DNA of 64,000 bases from Hyperoodon ampullatus (taxonomy: Eukaryota; Chordata; Mammalia; Artiodactyla; Ziphiidae), in contig OX457063.1 in the NCBI GenBank assembly GCA_949752795.1, positions 71,571,783 through 71,635,782 on the forward strand, in the 5' to 3' direction. The notes beneath the pieces were generated by a model. That model did no database searches. It was not told the DNA's origin and saw only the letters and a program-made list of their open reading frames with translations. Position numbers and translations under genes: made by a program. Below are positions 33,601 through 46,329 of this stretch, piece by piece. Each line of letters starts with the position of its first letter. Within the stretch, counting starts at the first letter, position 1.

Positions 33601-35129
33601 GGTGGGATAGAAGACAAGGGATTTAAGAAATACATAAGTGGGAGAATGGTCTCAACTTCATGATTGCCTGGGTGCTGTGAATGTGGAAATATGAGGAAAG
33701 AACCGCTTCTGTGTTTCTGGTTAGATGCTGTTGAATAGATGGTGAAACTGACATGAGGTTCTAACTTCACTTGCCTTCTAGCCTGAAACGCTCGGCAATG
33801 TGGATGACCTTTACTCTACAAGGTCACTTCAAAACTGCATAGGAATGACGTACACAAGGGGGACTGTCACCTGCCATTTCTACCTAAGAACATATTAATA
33901 CAGTTTATCACACTAATCATCGCATTGAAATATATCTTTATAGCAGAACCTTGGAAGTATAAACCATATGGCACATTTAGGATTTAGGTCTGTAAGACAG
34001 CACTGTGAGAGCCCTGTTTCATGAAGAGCAGCGACTTTACTGGAGGTGGAGAGCGGGGTCAGATAGGCTAGAGATTATACAAATAGGTACACACATATAC
34101 TGTGAAAAGTTAGGAATAAAGTGATAGAAGAAGCGATGAGTAAATTAAAACTCATAAAAAAGTAAACGAGGGTCAGAAAGTTCTCAAAACTTTCATACTT
34201 TGTGGATCTGTGCTGATTATTTAGGCAAGTGAATAGTAGACAGTATACAATAGTAATGAGAAAAATGTATACTTAATTGACATTATATAAAATAGTTTAG
34301 TATTATATAATATTAATGCAACAAATAATGTATTATGTTATAACATGTACCATATATAATATAATAAATACATAATAAAAAATAGTAAGCAAAGAGACTC
34401 ATAGCATTTAAGCATGTTCATATGAAGTAACTACAACTGGCATCAGTTCGCTAGTCAACAGTATTGCATCTACATTAGGTCATCATCAGAAAGAAATACA
34501 AGGAGGTCAAGGTTGATTTCTAACCTGTGATTCTCAATACTCAATCATTTTTCTCCGTTATCTTGTAATATAGAGAGTTTTAAAATATGTTCCTTTTACG
34601 ATTTTTAATATACAGTTTAGCTTCTTCATGATACATTAAAAGTAGTTCAGGAAATTATTAAAGTGTTGGGGTAGAGTTGGCTACACATATGCAATTAAAT
34701 TCGAAACATTTATCAAACCCTGGCTGTAAGGCTCCAAGATATTAATAATTACATATAAGAATGGGTGATAAAAATTGAACTTTGGTTTTTTTTTGGAAAC
34801 ATCGATTGGCTTTATAAAAATATTATACTAGTGGTAAATCGAATTACATAAAATTTATATGGGCTACCTTACGCATAGAAACATTTTATTCATGTCCTTA
34901 AATTGATTATGGTAATCCCTGTACCTGACATTAGGTGGTTTTAGGAATTTGAGGCATTTTCCCCTTGATCCCAGGAAACATTTACGGAGTAACAACCATG
35001 TGTTAGATAATAGGGCACAGAGATAAGACATGGTTTCTGTACTCAGGGAACTTACAGTTTAGTGGGCAGACACAGATAATGCAGTACATAATAATAATTC
35101 AGCTTGTTAAGTGATATCACCTGTAAGGA
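33601..35129. other. Intergenic DNA, partly very AT-rich
   Basis: No gene. Positions 34250-34390 are almost pure A/T with short ATAT repeats. The piece at about 34970-35090 has the opening of the same ancient repeat ('ggaaacatttacggagtaac', 'ctgtactcagggaacttaca'). Confidence 0.5.
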
Positions 35130-35390
35130 CCAACTTTATGATAGACACTGTAAATAATAGTTATTGATTAGCTTTTTTGTGTCAGGCACTATATATAACA
35201 TTATCTATAATTACCACAGAAACCCGGCAAGGCAGGTTTTCTTTTGACTTTTATAGATAAGGAAAAGAAAGATTAAAGGGGTGATAGATTGTTAATGTCA
35301 TAGCTGCAAAAGGATGGTTTCAGTCAGGATTACATTCCAGGGCTACCTGACTGTGTTTACAACTTTGTGAGCTACATGTCACCCTCTATT
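35130..35390 (-). repeat. MIR element
   Basis: Reverse MIR order: 'gtgtcaggcactatatataa', 'taattaccacagaaacccgg', 'tttatagataaggaaaagaa', 'gtcatagctgcaaaaggatg', 'cagggctacctgactgtgtt'. Confidence 0.75.
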
Positions 35391-36264
35391 CCATGAAACT
35401 ATTTTTCGAAGCGTAATGATATAAAGGCAACTTCTATGTTTAAAATTTATTTTCTAGGATTATCTAAATAATTTGTATGTGATTGAGCCACTAAAACTGC
35501 TATATCCGTCCAAAATAAACAATAACAAACTCTAGATTGTTTATCAATAAGTTGTCTACTACATTTGAAGAATTAAAGCCTTTTTCTTGATGATATTTTT
35601 TGAAGCTAGTGAGCTTCTGTTGGTGTCTTTCTGTCTTCACTGGGATTTGCTGAGCTACAGTAAGTCTGTCCCTTTCAAAATCTCTTTGTTTTCAAAAAAT
35701 ACCTCGGATCTAATGTGGAGCAAAGCAGGACATAAGCCCCACGGCTACATGTAGATAGCTCTAGGAGGAATGAATTGGGAAATGGCCAACGTAAACTGGC
35801 GGCGGAATCACTTGGCACTAAAATTAAACTCATCAGAACTATGTTCCCCAAAACTATAGGCTGAAAATATGTAACACATTGCTAATTTGAGACAATAACA
35901 CACAGATGATTTTTTTGTTATATTAACTTATCTGAAGCAATGTAATCATTTGTTGTTTGCAGAAAGCAACCCATCCATAAACTACATCAACTTTACACCA
36001 TTTTGGCTTGAATTCCTTCTTAGGTGGTTAAGCAGTGCAACTTCCCTCTTTCCATCTTTCTGCTTCACTCTGTGTTATTCAAACTTGAAAAAGTTCTCAC
36101 CACTTGAATACCCTTAGTCTCTATCACAATAATGGCTAGCAATTTTACACTGGGTTTGTCAAAGTGAGTTTCCTGGCTAGTGGCCATTCCTCAAGGTCTA
36201 CTAATACTGGGTACATGGAAACATTCACATAGTTTTGATGGGAAGGTTCTATGACAAACTTTAC
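35391..36264. other. Unique intergenic DNA
   Basis: No recognisable gene or repeat. Confidence 0.5.
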
Positions 36265-36480
36265 TGGATGGCAATTTTGCAATATATTTCAAAAATTGGA
36301 ACATACTTAGCCCCTAAGCAATTTTCCTGTGGGAATATAATCTCACAAAAAATATGGAAGAAAGCATGAATAAATATGGATAGGAATATTCATCAAAGAA
36401 ACATTGATATTAGTAATAGTAGTTGGGAAAAATAAATGCAAAAACTGAATGGTTATTAGGAATATAATATAACATAGTAA
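36265..36480 (+). repeat. Possible ancient L1 ORF2 3' fragment
   Basis: It resembles the end of an old L1: 'ggcaattttgcaatatattt', 'aagcaattttcctgtgggaa', 'aatattcatcaaagaaacat', 'ggttattaggaatataatat'. Strongly decayed. Confidence 0.4.
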
Positions 36481-36619
36481 CATCTCTCTTTACAAAAACA
36501 TTGTAAAAAACCCACGTGGCAAATGTCTTTGCAGATCAATAAGATTTACACTTGTTCAATTTATACTTGAAATATACATATATTGTTTCAATAAATGGAT
36601 GTTACTACTGTATTTTCAA

Positions 36620-37265
36620 GTGCATAAGATAGATTTCATTGACATAGTTGAGATGCAGAACATTTCCATCACCACAAGGATCCCTCATGCTGACCTTTCA
36701 GAGCTACACCACATCCTTATATGTCCACTCTGTCCCTGACTCTTGGTGACTACTAATCTGTTCTCCAGTTCCATAATTTTGTTATCACAAAAAAGTTATA
36801 GCAATAGAAATATAGAATATGTAAACTTTGGGGATTGGGTTTCTCATCCAGAGTTGTTTGGAAATTTATTCAACTCACTGCATGTATCAAAAATTTGTTA
36901 TTTTTTATTGTTAAATGATATTCCATGTGTGAATGTAACACAGTTACAGTAGTTGCATGTTTAGTTCTTAAGAAACTGCTAAACAGTGTTCCAGACTATC
37001 TGTATTCTTTTACATATCTATCAGTAGTGTATAAGTTATCTAGAATTTCCCACCAGCATTTGTTTTTGTCACCATGTATCCTTGCCAGCATTTGTTTTTC
37101 TCATTATTTTTAAAATTTTAGTCATCCTGATAGGTGTGTAGTGATATCTTATTGAGGGTTTCATTCCCTAATGGCTAATGATGTCAAACTTTTTTCATGT
37201 TCTTTTTGCCAACTTATAGTCTCTTCAGTGAAATATCTGTTCATATTTTTTTCATAATTTTGTCC
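36620..37265 (-). mobile_element. Ancient L1 fragment
   Basis: Reverse-orientation L1 3' region: 'ttgacatagttgagatgcag', 'aatgatattccatgtgtgaa', 'cctgataggtgtgtagtgat', 'ctaatggctaatgatgtcaa', 'gtctcttcagtgaaatatct'. Old and without a reading frame. Confidence 0.65.
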
Positions 37266-37599
37266 TTCTATTTTCTTTATGACATTTAGATTTACAACTC
37301 TAGCATCCTCAATCAAAACAAAAGTATTAATAAAAACATAATCATAATCATATCTAAGTTTTCAGAACAGTTTAGGTAATTTTCTCATTTAGTTGAAAAT
37401 AGTGTGGAGTCATATGGGCCAGAAAATAAAATTATAATACCCCCAGACCTCAGAAATATAGATTAGCCAAATGTTTATATTTAGATGGACAAAAAAATGT
37501 ATATTGTAAAGGACCAAATATGTAATTAATGACACTAATATATAGTAGGATATTTCTACTGAACTCAATCTTTATTTTATGAGGCATTATTTTTATCTC

Positions 37600-38834
37600 T
37601 TTTTTTGTAACATATTTATTGGAGTATAATTGTTATACAATGGTGTGTTAGTTTCTGCTTTATAACAAAATCAATCAGCTATACATATACATATATCCCC
37701 ATATCTCTTCCCTCTTGCATCTCCCTCCCTCCCACCCTCACTATCCCACCCCTCTAGGTGGTCACAAACCACCGAGCTGATCTCCCTGTGCTATGCGGCT
37801 GCTTCCCACTAACTATCTATTTTATATTTGGTAGTATATATATGTCCATGCCACGCTCTCACTTTGTCTCAGTTAAACCTTCCCACTCCCCATGTCCTCA
37901 AGTCCATTCTCTACCTCAACGTCTTTATTCCTGTTCTGCTCCTAGGTTCTTCAGAACTTTTTTTTTTTTTTAGATTCCATATATATTTGTTAGCATGTGG
38001 TAGTTGTTATTCTCTTTCTGACTTACTTCACCCTGTATGACAGACTCTAGGTCCATCCACCTCACTACAAATAACTCAATTTCATTTCTTTTCATGGCCG
38101 AGTAATATTCCATTGTATATATGTGCCACATCTTCTTTATCCATTCATCTGTTGATGGGTACTTAGGTTGCTTCCATGTCCTGACTATTGTAAATATAGC
38201 TTCAATGAACATTGTGGTACATGACTCTTTTGGAATTATGGTTTTCTCAGGAAATATGCCCAGTAGTGGGATTGCTGGGTCATATGGTAGTTCTAATTTA
38301 GTTTTTTAAGGAACCTCCACACTGTTCTCCATAGTGGTTGTATCAATTTACATTCCCACCAACAGTGCAAGAGGGTTCCCTTTTCTCCACACCCTCTCCA
38401 GCATTTATGGTTTGTGGATTTTTTGGTGATAGTCATTCTGACTGGTGTGAGGTGATATCTCATTGTAGTTTTGATTTGCAATTCTCTAATGATTAGTGAT
38501 GTTGAGCATTCTTTCATGTGTTTGCTGGCAATCTGTATATCTTCTTTGGAGAAATGTCTGTTTAGGTCTTCTGCCTATTTTTGGATTGGGTTGTTTGTTT
38601 TTTTGATATTGAGCTGCATGAGCTGCTTGTTAATTTTGGAGATTAATCCCTTGTCAGTTGCTTCATTTGCAAATACTTTCTCCCATTCTGAGGGTTGTCT
38701 TTTCGTCTTATTTATGGTTTCCTTTGCTGTGCAAAAACTTTTAAGTTTCATTAGGTCCCACTTGTTTATTTTTGTTTTTATTTCCATTTCTCTAAGAGGT
38801 GGGTCAAAAAGGATCTTGCTGTGATTTATGTCAT
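37600..38834 (-). mobile_element. L1-D: 5'-truncated LINE-1
   Basis: T-run from 37600, then 3' UTR and the ORF2 C-terminus (pieces at 37970-38212, 38293-38517, 38575-38787), stopping at 'gatttatgtcat'. It is the same lineage as L1-A and L1-B. Its 5' end abuts an older L1 lying in the opposite direction. Confidence 0.93.
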
Positions 38835-40375
38835 CATTCCAAAATGATCTATAGAATCAGTGCAATCTCAACCAATTTCCTGAATTTTTTTTGTAGAAAC
38901 TGACCACTCAATTATAAAATTTATATGGAAAACACCAGAACGGCCAAAGCAAATTTAAAAACTAACAAATAAATTGGAGAACACAGAATATTAAATCCCA
39001 AGACTTGCTGTAAATGAAAACATTTCAGAAAAACAAAAGCTAAGAGAATTCAAGGCAGTGTTGTTTTAGAAAAGGAAAGACATATGTATCAGTGAAACAT
39101 ATAACAGAGTCCAGAAATATACTCACATATATGTTTATTGATTTTTGACAATGGGGTCAAATTAATTCAAAGGGATAAAGAATAGTCTTTTGAACAAAGG
39201 GTGCTGTAATAAATGAACTTCCATATGCAAAAAGTAAATTTTTACTTTTACATCACATTATATACAAAATTAACTTGAAGACATAGATCTAAAGGTAAAA
39301 TATAAAACTGTAACAGTTTTTGTACCTTAGGTTAGGCAAATATTTCTTAGAACAAAAAGAACATGAACCATAAAGAAAAAGCTAATAAATTAAACTTTAT
39401 CAAAATTTAAAATGTCTGCTCTTCAGAAAACACCGTAAAAAGTATTTTCTGCCAGTGGAATGGCAGAAAATACTTGCAAAACACATATCTGTTAAAGGAC
39501 TTTTATCCAAACTATATGAAGCGCTCTTACAACTCAATAATAAAAATGAAAACACCCCCAACAAATTACAGAGCTAAAGATGTGAAAAAAAGAGCATATA
39601 TGAATAGGAAATAAACTCATGAAAAGATGATCAGCATAATTAGTCATGAAGGAAATGCAAATTAAACTCATGATGAGATACTTCTACACATCTGCTGTAA
39701 TGTTTAAATTTAGAAAAACTGATAATTCCAAATCCCGGTGAAGATGCAGAGCAACTGGAACTCTCCTACATTGTTTTGGGAAAACAGTATGGTACAGCAC
39801 GTTGAAAAACAGTTTGGCAGTTTCTTATAAATTTAACTATACACAACATATGAACCAACAATGCCACTTCTAGGTATTTACCCAAGAGAAATGGAAACAT
39901 ATATCTACATTAAGACCTGTACACAAGTAGTTATAGCAGTTTCATTCATAATTGCCAAAACTGGCAACAATCCAAATGACTACCAACATGCAATGGATAA
40001 ACAAATGTGGTTTTTCTATACAATGGAATACTTCTCAGTAATCAAAAGGAATGAATTACTGATATATGCAACAATATGGATGAATCACTAAAGCATTAGG
40101 CTCAGTGAAAGAAATCATTTATAAGGCTACATACTTTATGATGGCATTTATAAGATATTGTGGAAAAGACAGAACTATACAGACAGAAATTAGATCAGTG
40201 ATTTCCAGGGATTTGGGATAGGTGGAGGGAATGAGTACAAAATTCATGATGGAAGTTTGAGGTGATGAAAATGTATCTTGACTATGATGTGGTTTCAGTA
40301 GTGTATTCATTTGGCAAAACTCATTGAACGACATGCTTAAAAAAAGGTGATATTTACTTTATGTAAATTATTCTC
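38835..40375 (+). mobile_element. Older L1, 3' half of ORF2 and 3' UTR
   Basis: Forward L1: 'gatctatagaatcagtgcaa', 'tttaaaatgtctgctcttca', 'ggaaatgcaaattaaactca', then a 76-codon frame with MPLLGIYPREME and 'FFYTMEYFSVIKRNE' (39861-40091, the ORF2 C-terminus), then a 3' UTR ending in 'gtaaattattctcca'. It is clearly more diverged than L1-D. Confidence 0.85.
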
Positions 40376-40690
40376 CAAGAAACATGACTTAAGATGCATT
40401 GAATTAAAATAACCATAGTGCTTATAAAATTTGGATAGGTGTTTCTGATTAATAGATTTTGTATAGCCTTCTTTGTTTCTTATGATTATGGCCAATCCCC
40501 AATAGCATTTCAGAGGGCAGATAATTCTAAAATGAGATAGTGTATTTTCCATCCTTTGGGAACTCACAATATGACAGATATCATTATAACTGAAGACGTT
40601 TGATTATTGTCAAGGCTTAAAATAATATGATGAAAAATCAGTGGTATAATAAATGCTTTGGAGGTGGTAATGCTCTCTCTCTATATATAT

Positions 40691-40983
40691 TTAAAATTTA
40701 TTTGTTTATTTATTTATTTATTTTTGACTGTGTTGGGTCTTCGTTTCTGTGCGAGGGCTTTCTCCAGTTGCGGCCAGCAGGGGCCACTCTTCATCGCGGT
40801 GCGCGGGCCTCTCACTGTCGCGGCCTCTCGTTGAGCACAGGCTCCAGACGCGCAGGCCCAGTAGTTGTAGCTCACGGGCTCAGTTGTTCCGTGGCATGTG
40901 GGATCCTCCCAGACCAGGGCTCGGACCCGTGTCCCCCTACATCGGCAGGCAGACTCTCAACCACTGCGCCACCAGGGAAGCCC
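40691..40983 (-). mobile_element. CHR-type SINE, long form
   Basis: The reverse complement starts gggcttccctggtggcgcag and keeps the 3' region with 'cgaagacccaacac' and a (TTTA)n tail. The short target duplication aatgctct is at 40669-40676 and 40984-40991. A CTCF-like word lies at 40774-40787. Confidence 0.92.
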
Positions 40984-41309
40984 AATGCTCTATATTTTTA
41001 CTATTTAAATTTGTAAGTCAATATTTGCATTATTTCATTATTAGAATTCTTACAGTTAATTATGCAGTGCTTTCTAATTTTAGAATCCCTTTTCAATTAG
41101 TGCAACACAAAGAGTACAGAGCTTTCTAACAACTTTTACTCTAAAATTTAAGGAACAAAATGCTTATTTAAGAAATGGATATACTGAAACCAAATTTAAT
41201 AAAAAATTACCTTTGCGTTAATCTGCAGGCATACTATACATAAATATTCAGATCAGGTTGAGCAAACAAATAAGAGGAGGTTAGAAATGTAAAAGAAATA
41301 TCAGATGGA

Positions 41310-41545
41310 AAAACAGCAAACAGTTAATTATTCTGAGCACTTACCATGTGCCAGGCTCTATTATAAGTGCTTAGCAGGTATTAATTTACTTAATATTCAG
41401 AAAAAAAACCCTATGAGATAGATCTTTTATTATAATGAGGAAACTGAGAATCTAAGAATGTAGTAAATTGCCAGAGGTTGTATGGATACTAACAGAACCC
41501 ATATTCCAACCCAGGCAGTCTGGTTTCAGAGTAAAAGCATCTATA
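41310..41545 (-). repeat. MIR element, well preserved
   Basis: Reverse MIR nearly full length: 'gagcacttaccatgtgccag', 'aagtgcttagcaggtattaa', 'ccctatgagatagatctttt', 'aatgaggaaactgagaatct', 'ccaacccaggcagtctggtt'. Confidence 0.88.
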
Positions 41546-42998
41546 ACTGTCCTTGGAAGATATAGAGTCATAGTTATATGAAAAGAAAAAAATTCATTCC
41601 TAGTATAAACCAGCAAGAGTGTGGGGAGTGAGGGAATTAGGGAAGACTATGTGGGAGAACTTCTGAAGGCCTGGGGAATGTCCAAATCAGATATAAACTC
41701 ATAAAAGTCCAGGGAAAAGGAAAGATCAGGAGGAAAACACTCTGACCAACTCAACCATGTTGTACTGTTTTGGAATAATCTCTGGCTCCTTTAATCAGGA
41801 AATTATTAAACTTCCACTGAGATACAGATCTGTATTTCTAATGGGAAACAGATTTGGGGAGTAGAAAGTTAGGCAGGATTTATATTATTAAAGGGTAGAA
41901 GCATCATCCTCGTTCTCATTGTGAACTAGCCTGTATCTGACGATGAAGCTGCTGGACAACAGTAAGTTGATACCAGAATTCAGCCTCTCTGGAACCACAC
42001 CCGTTGTGGGACCAATCAAATAAAGTCTAATTATAAAGAGAGATTAAATTTCTTGAAACTAGGAAATATATACACATCAACTACTAATGTCTCTGACAAG
42101 TTTCAAGGCCCATGAACGTCTAATACCATCTTTTAAATCCCTAGTTATCTCTCACTTTGCTCCAGAATACAAAATCTGTTCCTTTTAAATGAAGCTGCTC
42201 GTTAAATAGACCCTAGTAATGTTCACTTTGCTGACTTATCTAGTTTCCTTTTCTTGTAATGCACTTGCTTGGTCTTTTCAAATTCTTTGATTTTTGAGGC
42301 TTATTTGAGATTACAAATTTGTGCACATTTATATTGCCTTCACTTGTGTCAGTTTCTTCTGCCCTATTACATTTATATTTCATATTCATATATCATTGCA
42401 TTTCATGTCATACATTTATATTTCATAGTTCATGACATTTATCACTTATAATGATGTAGTATTGCTTGAAATTGAAGGTAATATTTTATATGTAATGCTT
42501 ACTCTTTGCAAATAAAGTTGCACAGAATAGACCCTTTATATGTAGTTGTTGATTCAAATAGAAACTATCAAATTAAATAGGTAAAGGGACATCAATTATG
42601 AGATGCAGCCTGACAAAAAGTATTCTTATTTTGATACTTTGAAAATTAATAATACAATAGTAATAAAATACAGAATAAAATATAACTGAATCCATGTATG
42701 CCCCACTAATATTTGTCAAATGTTAATATATAATTTTGCTTCAATTTTTTCATGAAAGTAGAACATTATGCATAAATTTTAAATCTATTTTTTCCTCCAC
42801 AGTTCTGTTGCCCTTTTGCTATGTATTTAGTAAGTATTCCTTTAGATCATGAGTATTATAAAAATCAGATTAGTTAATTCAAATAGTCTTACAGTTTATG
42901 GCTGTATCATAAATATATATATATCAATTAATATATATATGCATATGTATGTGTGTGTGTTTATCCTATATGTACTTCAACAAGTAGAATACATATAC

Positions 42999-43002
<4 letters not shown>
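41546..43002. other. Unique AT-rich intergenic DNA
   Basis: No gene recognised. The last 100 bp are increasingly TA/TG-rich and lead into the microsatellite. Confidence 0.5.

Positions 43003-43059
<57 letters not shown>
43003..43059. repeat. (TA)n microsatellite, about 28 units
   Basis: An uninterrupted TA dinucleotide run, likely polymorphic in length. It ends beside the target duplication of the HSPA8 pseudogene. Confidence 0.97.
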
Positions 43060-43066
<7 letters not shown>

Positions 43067-43072
43067 ACATAT

Positions 43073-43598
43073 AAAAGCAAGAAAGATACCAAAGATATGG
43101 TCCAGGAAGCTGAGAAGTACAAAGCTAAAGATTAAAAGCAGCAGGAAAAATTGTTTTCCAAGAATTTGCTTGAATCTTATGCATGAAAGCAGCTGTTGAA
43201 GATGAAAAACTTCAAGACAAGATCAACAACGAGGACAAACAAAAATTCTTGATAAGTGTAATGAAATCATCAACTGGCTTGAAAAGAATCAGACTCCAGA
43301 GAAGGAAGAATCTGAACAGTTGCAGAAAGAGCTGGAAAGTCTGCAATTCCATCATTACCAAACTCCAGAGGACCGGAGGCAGGCCAGGGGACTTCCCCGG
43401 TGGTGGAGTTCTTCCATCTGGTGTGGCCTCCACTGGGCCCATCACTGAAGAGTTAAGTCAACCTTAGCATAGATTTAACACAATAAAACACTGAAGGACC
43501 CAAATTTGTAACAAATAACATTGCATCTTAAGCAGTCTATTTTAAGTGGAAAATGCAATGTCTTAAATAAAACTGTACTTAAAGTTGACACCATGAAA
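43073..43598 (+). pseudogene. HSPA8P: HSPA8 (HSC70) processed pseudogene, 5'-truncated
   Basis: This is a retrocopy of the last coding part and 3' UTR of the constitutive heat-shock cognate chaperone HSC70. Visible pieces are [12 protein letters not shown] (43097) followed by a stop; then [20 protein letters not shown] (43183), a frameshift through '[10 protein letters not shown]', and back in frame at 'SIITKLQ', a Gly/Pro-rich end '[16 protein letters not shown]', then 'ITEE' and a displaced stop. The 3' UTR includes 'tgaaggacccaaatttgtaa' and 'gtggaaaatgcaatgtctta', with AATAAA at 43566-43571. The 12-bp duplication atgtatacatat (43061-43072 and 43599-43610) flanks it, though in low-complexity DNA. 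There are no introns in the retained part. It is not functional. Confidence 0.93.
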
Positions 43599-43689
43599 AT
43601 GTATACATATGTGTACATACGTGTATATACACATATATGTATCAATATATATGTGTTTATATTATTTCCAAGTTTCACTTCTTTTCACT

Positions 43690-44850
43690 GTTTCAAACAA
43701 TGCTGCACCTAACGTTCTTTACAGCTCTCCTTGTGTACATGTTGTGTTTCCACAAGGAGAATGACTACCAAAATTACATTAGTTATATGCATTGCAAATA
43801 TTTTTCTCAGACTGTAGATTTCCTTTAACTTTATAGGGATAATTTTGTCCTCTTTTTTAAAAAAATCTTTCTGCATTGATGTCACAAAGATGCTTTTACT
43901 TATTTTCTTGTAAATGTTGCAATGTTTTGCTTTTTATGTATAGGTATTTAACCCATCTGGAACTTATTTTTGAGTATGGTATGAGGTAGGTATCTAATTT
44001 ATCATTCTCCATATGGAGAACCAGTTGCCCTAGCATCATTTATAGGAAGAGTGTGTCCTTTCCTTGCTGATGCATAGCATTCTGCCAAAATCACCTTCCA
44101 AAATATTCAGAGGTGTGTTTATGCCGCATTGCCATGAATTTTTTGTGTGTCTTTTACTAGTCTCTCTATTTTGTAGCACAACTATATACTTGGCTAACAC
44201 TACTCTGAAACCACATTGTTTTAATTAGTTGATAAATTTTGAAATATAATGAACAAGTTCCTGTTACTTATTACTTTTTAAAATTGTCTTGGCTACTCTT
44301 GCATTTCTTTATATGCCTTTTAGATAGCTTGGTAAGTTTTATGAAAAACCCTGCTGGTATTTTTTTGGAGCTACGTTAAATTTATGAGTAATTTGGGGAG
44401 AATTATTATCTCCAAAGTGTTGAATTTTTCCAGAAAATGTTGTATTTCTCATTCTTTACTTTCTTTCGTGCCTTTTAATAAAGCTTTATTAATTTATACA
44501 TTTAGATGTTGGACATTTGATTTCCTTATTTATAGATATGTTATAGTAATTTAGGTATTTAGAGTAGGATTTTAAAAATTATGTTAACTTGTTCCTGGTA
44601 TATGAAATGTATTAATTTTATATAAATTTTATAACTGATGATATTGCTGAATTTCTCATGAATTTTCATGATTTTTTTTGTTTTTGAATTTTTCTGTTTA
44701 AAAATCTAGCATCTATGAATAATGACAGCTTTTTTTTTCTTTCAATCCTTAAACCTCTTAAATTTCTTTTGTTAATTAATTGCATTGACAAAAATATCCT
44801 CTTGATTCAGATTTTAAAATGCACAATTTAGATTAAGGAAGTAATTCTTT
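43690..44850 (-). mobile_element. Ancient L1, ORF2 RT region
   Basis: Reverse L1 ORF2: 'caacatttaacccatctgga'-like segments ('aacccatctggaacttattt'), 'ctagcatcatttataggaag', 'tttatagatatgttatagta', 'tgaataatgacagctttttt'. Diverged and without frame. Confidence 0.7.
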
Positions 44851-44929
44851 ATTTTTCAAATTTATTTTTGTAATGTAGTTTATAATACTTTCTTATAACT
44901 ACGTATAACTATGTCTGTCTCAAGCATTA

Positions 44930-45780
44930 CTTTTTAACTTTTTATTGAAGAATGACATATACACTAGTCATAAGTGTATGATAATAAATTTTTATCTATA
45001 TATACACCCAATTTTCTAGTGTTTATATCAATTTAAACTCCTGCCAGAAATGTACAAGAGTTCTAGATGTTCTTTCTTGGCATACACCTGGTATCATTAG
45101 CCCTTTTAATTATAGCTTTTGTGATGGGGTATAATGATCTCCTGGTTTTACTTTGAACTTCCTTGATGACTAATGATGTTGCACATATTTTTCCATGCAT
45201 GCTGGATAATTTTATGGATATATTTTATTCAAATATATAATTGCAAGTCTGATTTTCCTTCTTATTCTCTTATTATTATCATTTGATGAACAGAGGCTAT
45301 TTAAAATTTTTTCTTTTATGGTTACTACTTCCTGTGTCTTGTTTAAAAAATCATTACTATCCCAAGGTTATTGCCCTAGGGTTTCTTCTAGCAAGCTACT
45401 GTTTTATTATCAACATTTAGGCCTAAGATACATCTCTAATTAAATTTTATGCATGGTTTGAGATAATGGTCAAAGTTTTGCTCTGTTTTCTTTTTTGAAT
45501 AGATATATAATTGACTGAGCAGCATTTTTTCATAAAGAGTATTGTTTCTCCACTAAATTGTGGTACTTCTTTGGTCATAAAACATGTCACTGTATATGTT
45601 TGTGTCTATTTTTGACTCTATTGTGTGCTAATTATTTGTTTTTCTAAACTTATGCCCAAACCACCTTCTTAAATATAATAATTTTGAATAAATCTAGATA
45701 TCTATTAGTCTAAGTTTTTAGCATTTTATTTTCATGTTTCTAAAGTTATGTAGGTTTCTTGTTTTCTAAGTCAGTCTCAC
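44930..45780 (-). mobile_element. Second ancient L1 fragment
   Basis: The L1 3' end order starts again here in reverse: 'gaatgacatatacactagtc', 'tcaatttaaactcctgccag', 'cttgatgactaatgatgttg', 'aaaaaatcattactatccca', so it is separate from the copy at 43690-44850. Confidence 0.65.
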
Positions 45781-45919
45781 TTTAATTTTTTCTCTTTCAT
45801 GAGTGTTTTCAAAGAAGCTTGTTTTTCCATTTTTTGTTATTTCTTTTTTTTGCCCTTTCCTATTTTAATTATTCCTACAATTATCATTATTTCTCTTCTT
45901 TTTGCTTTACATGTTGAAC

Positions 45920-46320
45920 TTGTTTTCTACTGTTGCTGTGACAAATTACCACAAACTTTGTGGCTTAAACACTCATGTTAGCTTATAGATGTGTAGGTTA
46001 GAAGCCTAGGTGAGCGTTACTGATTCCTCCGCTCTTGGCCACACAAGGAGAAAATCAAAGTGTTGGTTCCCTGGGCTCTTCTTGTCTGAGGGAGAATCTT
46101 CTAAGCTCATTCATGTCATTGGCACAGTTCAGTTTTTTGTGGCTGTAGGGCTGACATACTCGTTCCCTTGCCCTCTGACAGCTAGGGGCCTCTCTCAGCT
46201 CTTTAAAGCCATCTGCATTGATGTAATGTTGAGCCCCTCCATCCTCAGAACAGCAAGTCAAGTCCTTCTGGTACTTCAAATATCCCTGACTTCCCCTTCT
46301 GCCACATCTCTTCTTCTTCC
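45920..46320 (-). mobile_element. MLT1-type LTR, partial
   Basis: 'tctactgttgctgtgacaaa', 'ttaccacaaactttgtggct', 'gtgtaggttagaagcctagg', 'ctttaaagccatctgcattg' match the reverse start of the LTR type at 16399-16905. The end is lost. Confidence 0.6.
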
Positions 46321-46329
46321 AGAAAGTTC

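Noticed and set aside
42849..43199. Frame with long Tyr-Ile run as a protein
   Set aside because: It is a translation of the TA microsatellite joined to the out-of-frame HSPA8 retrocopy.
43385..43400. SINE-head-like 'gacttccccggtggtgga'
   Set aside because: It resembles the SINE start, but it is the Gly-Phe-Pro-Gly-Gly-Gly coding part of the HSPA8 pseudogene; no SINE body follows.
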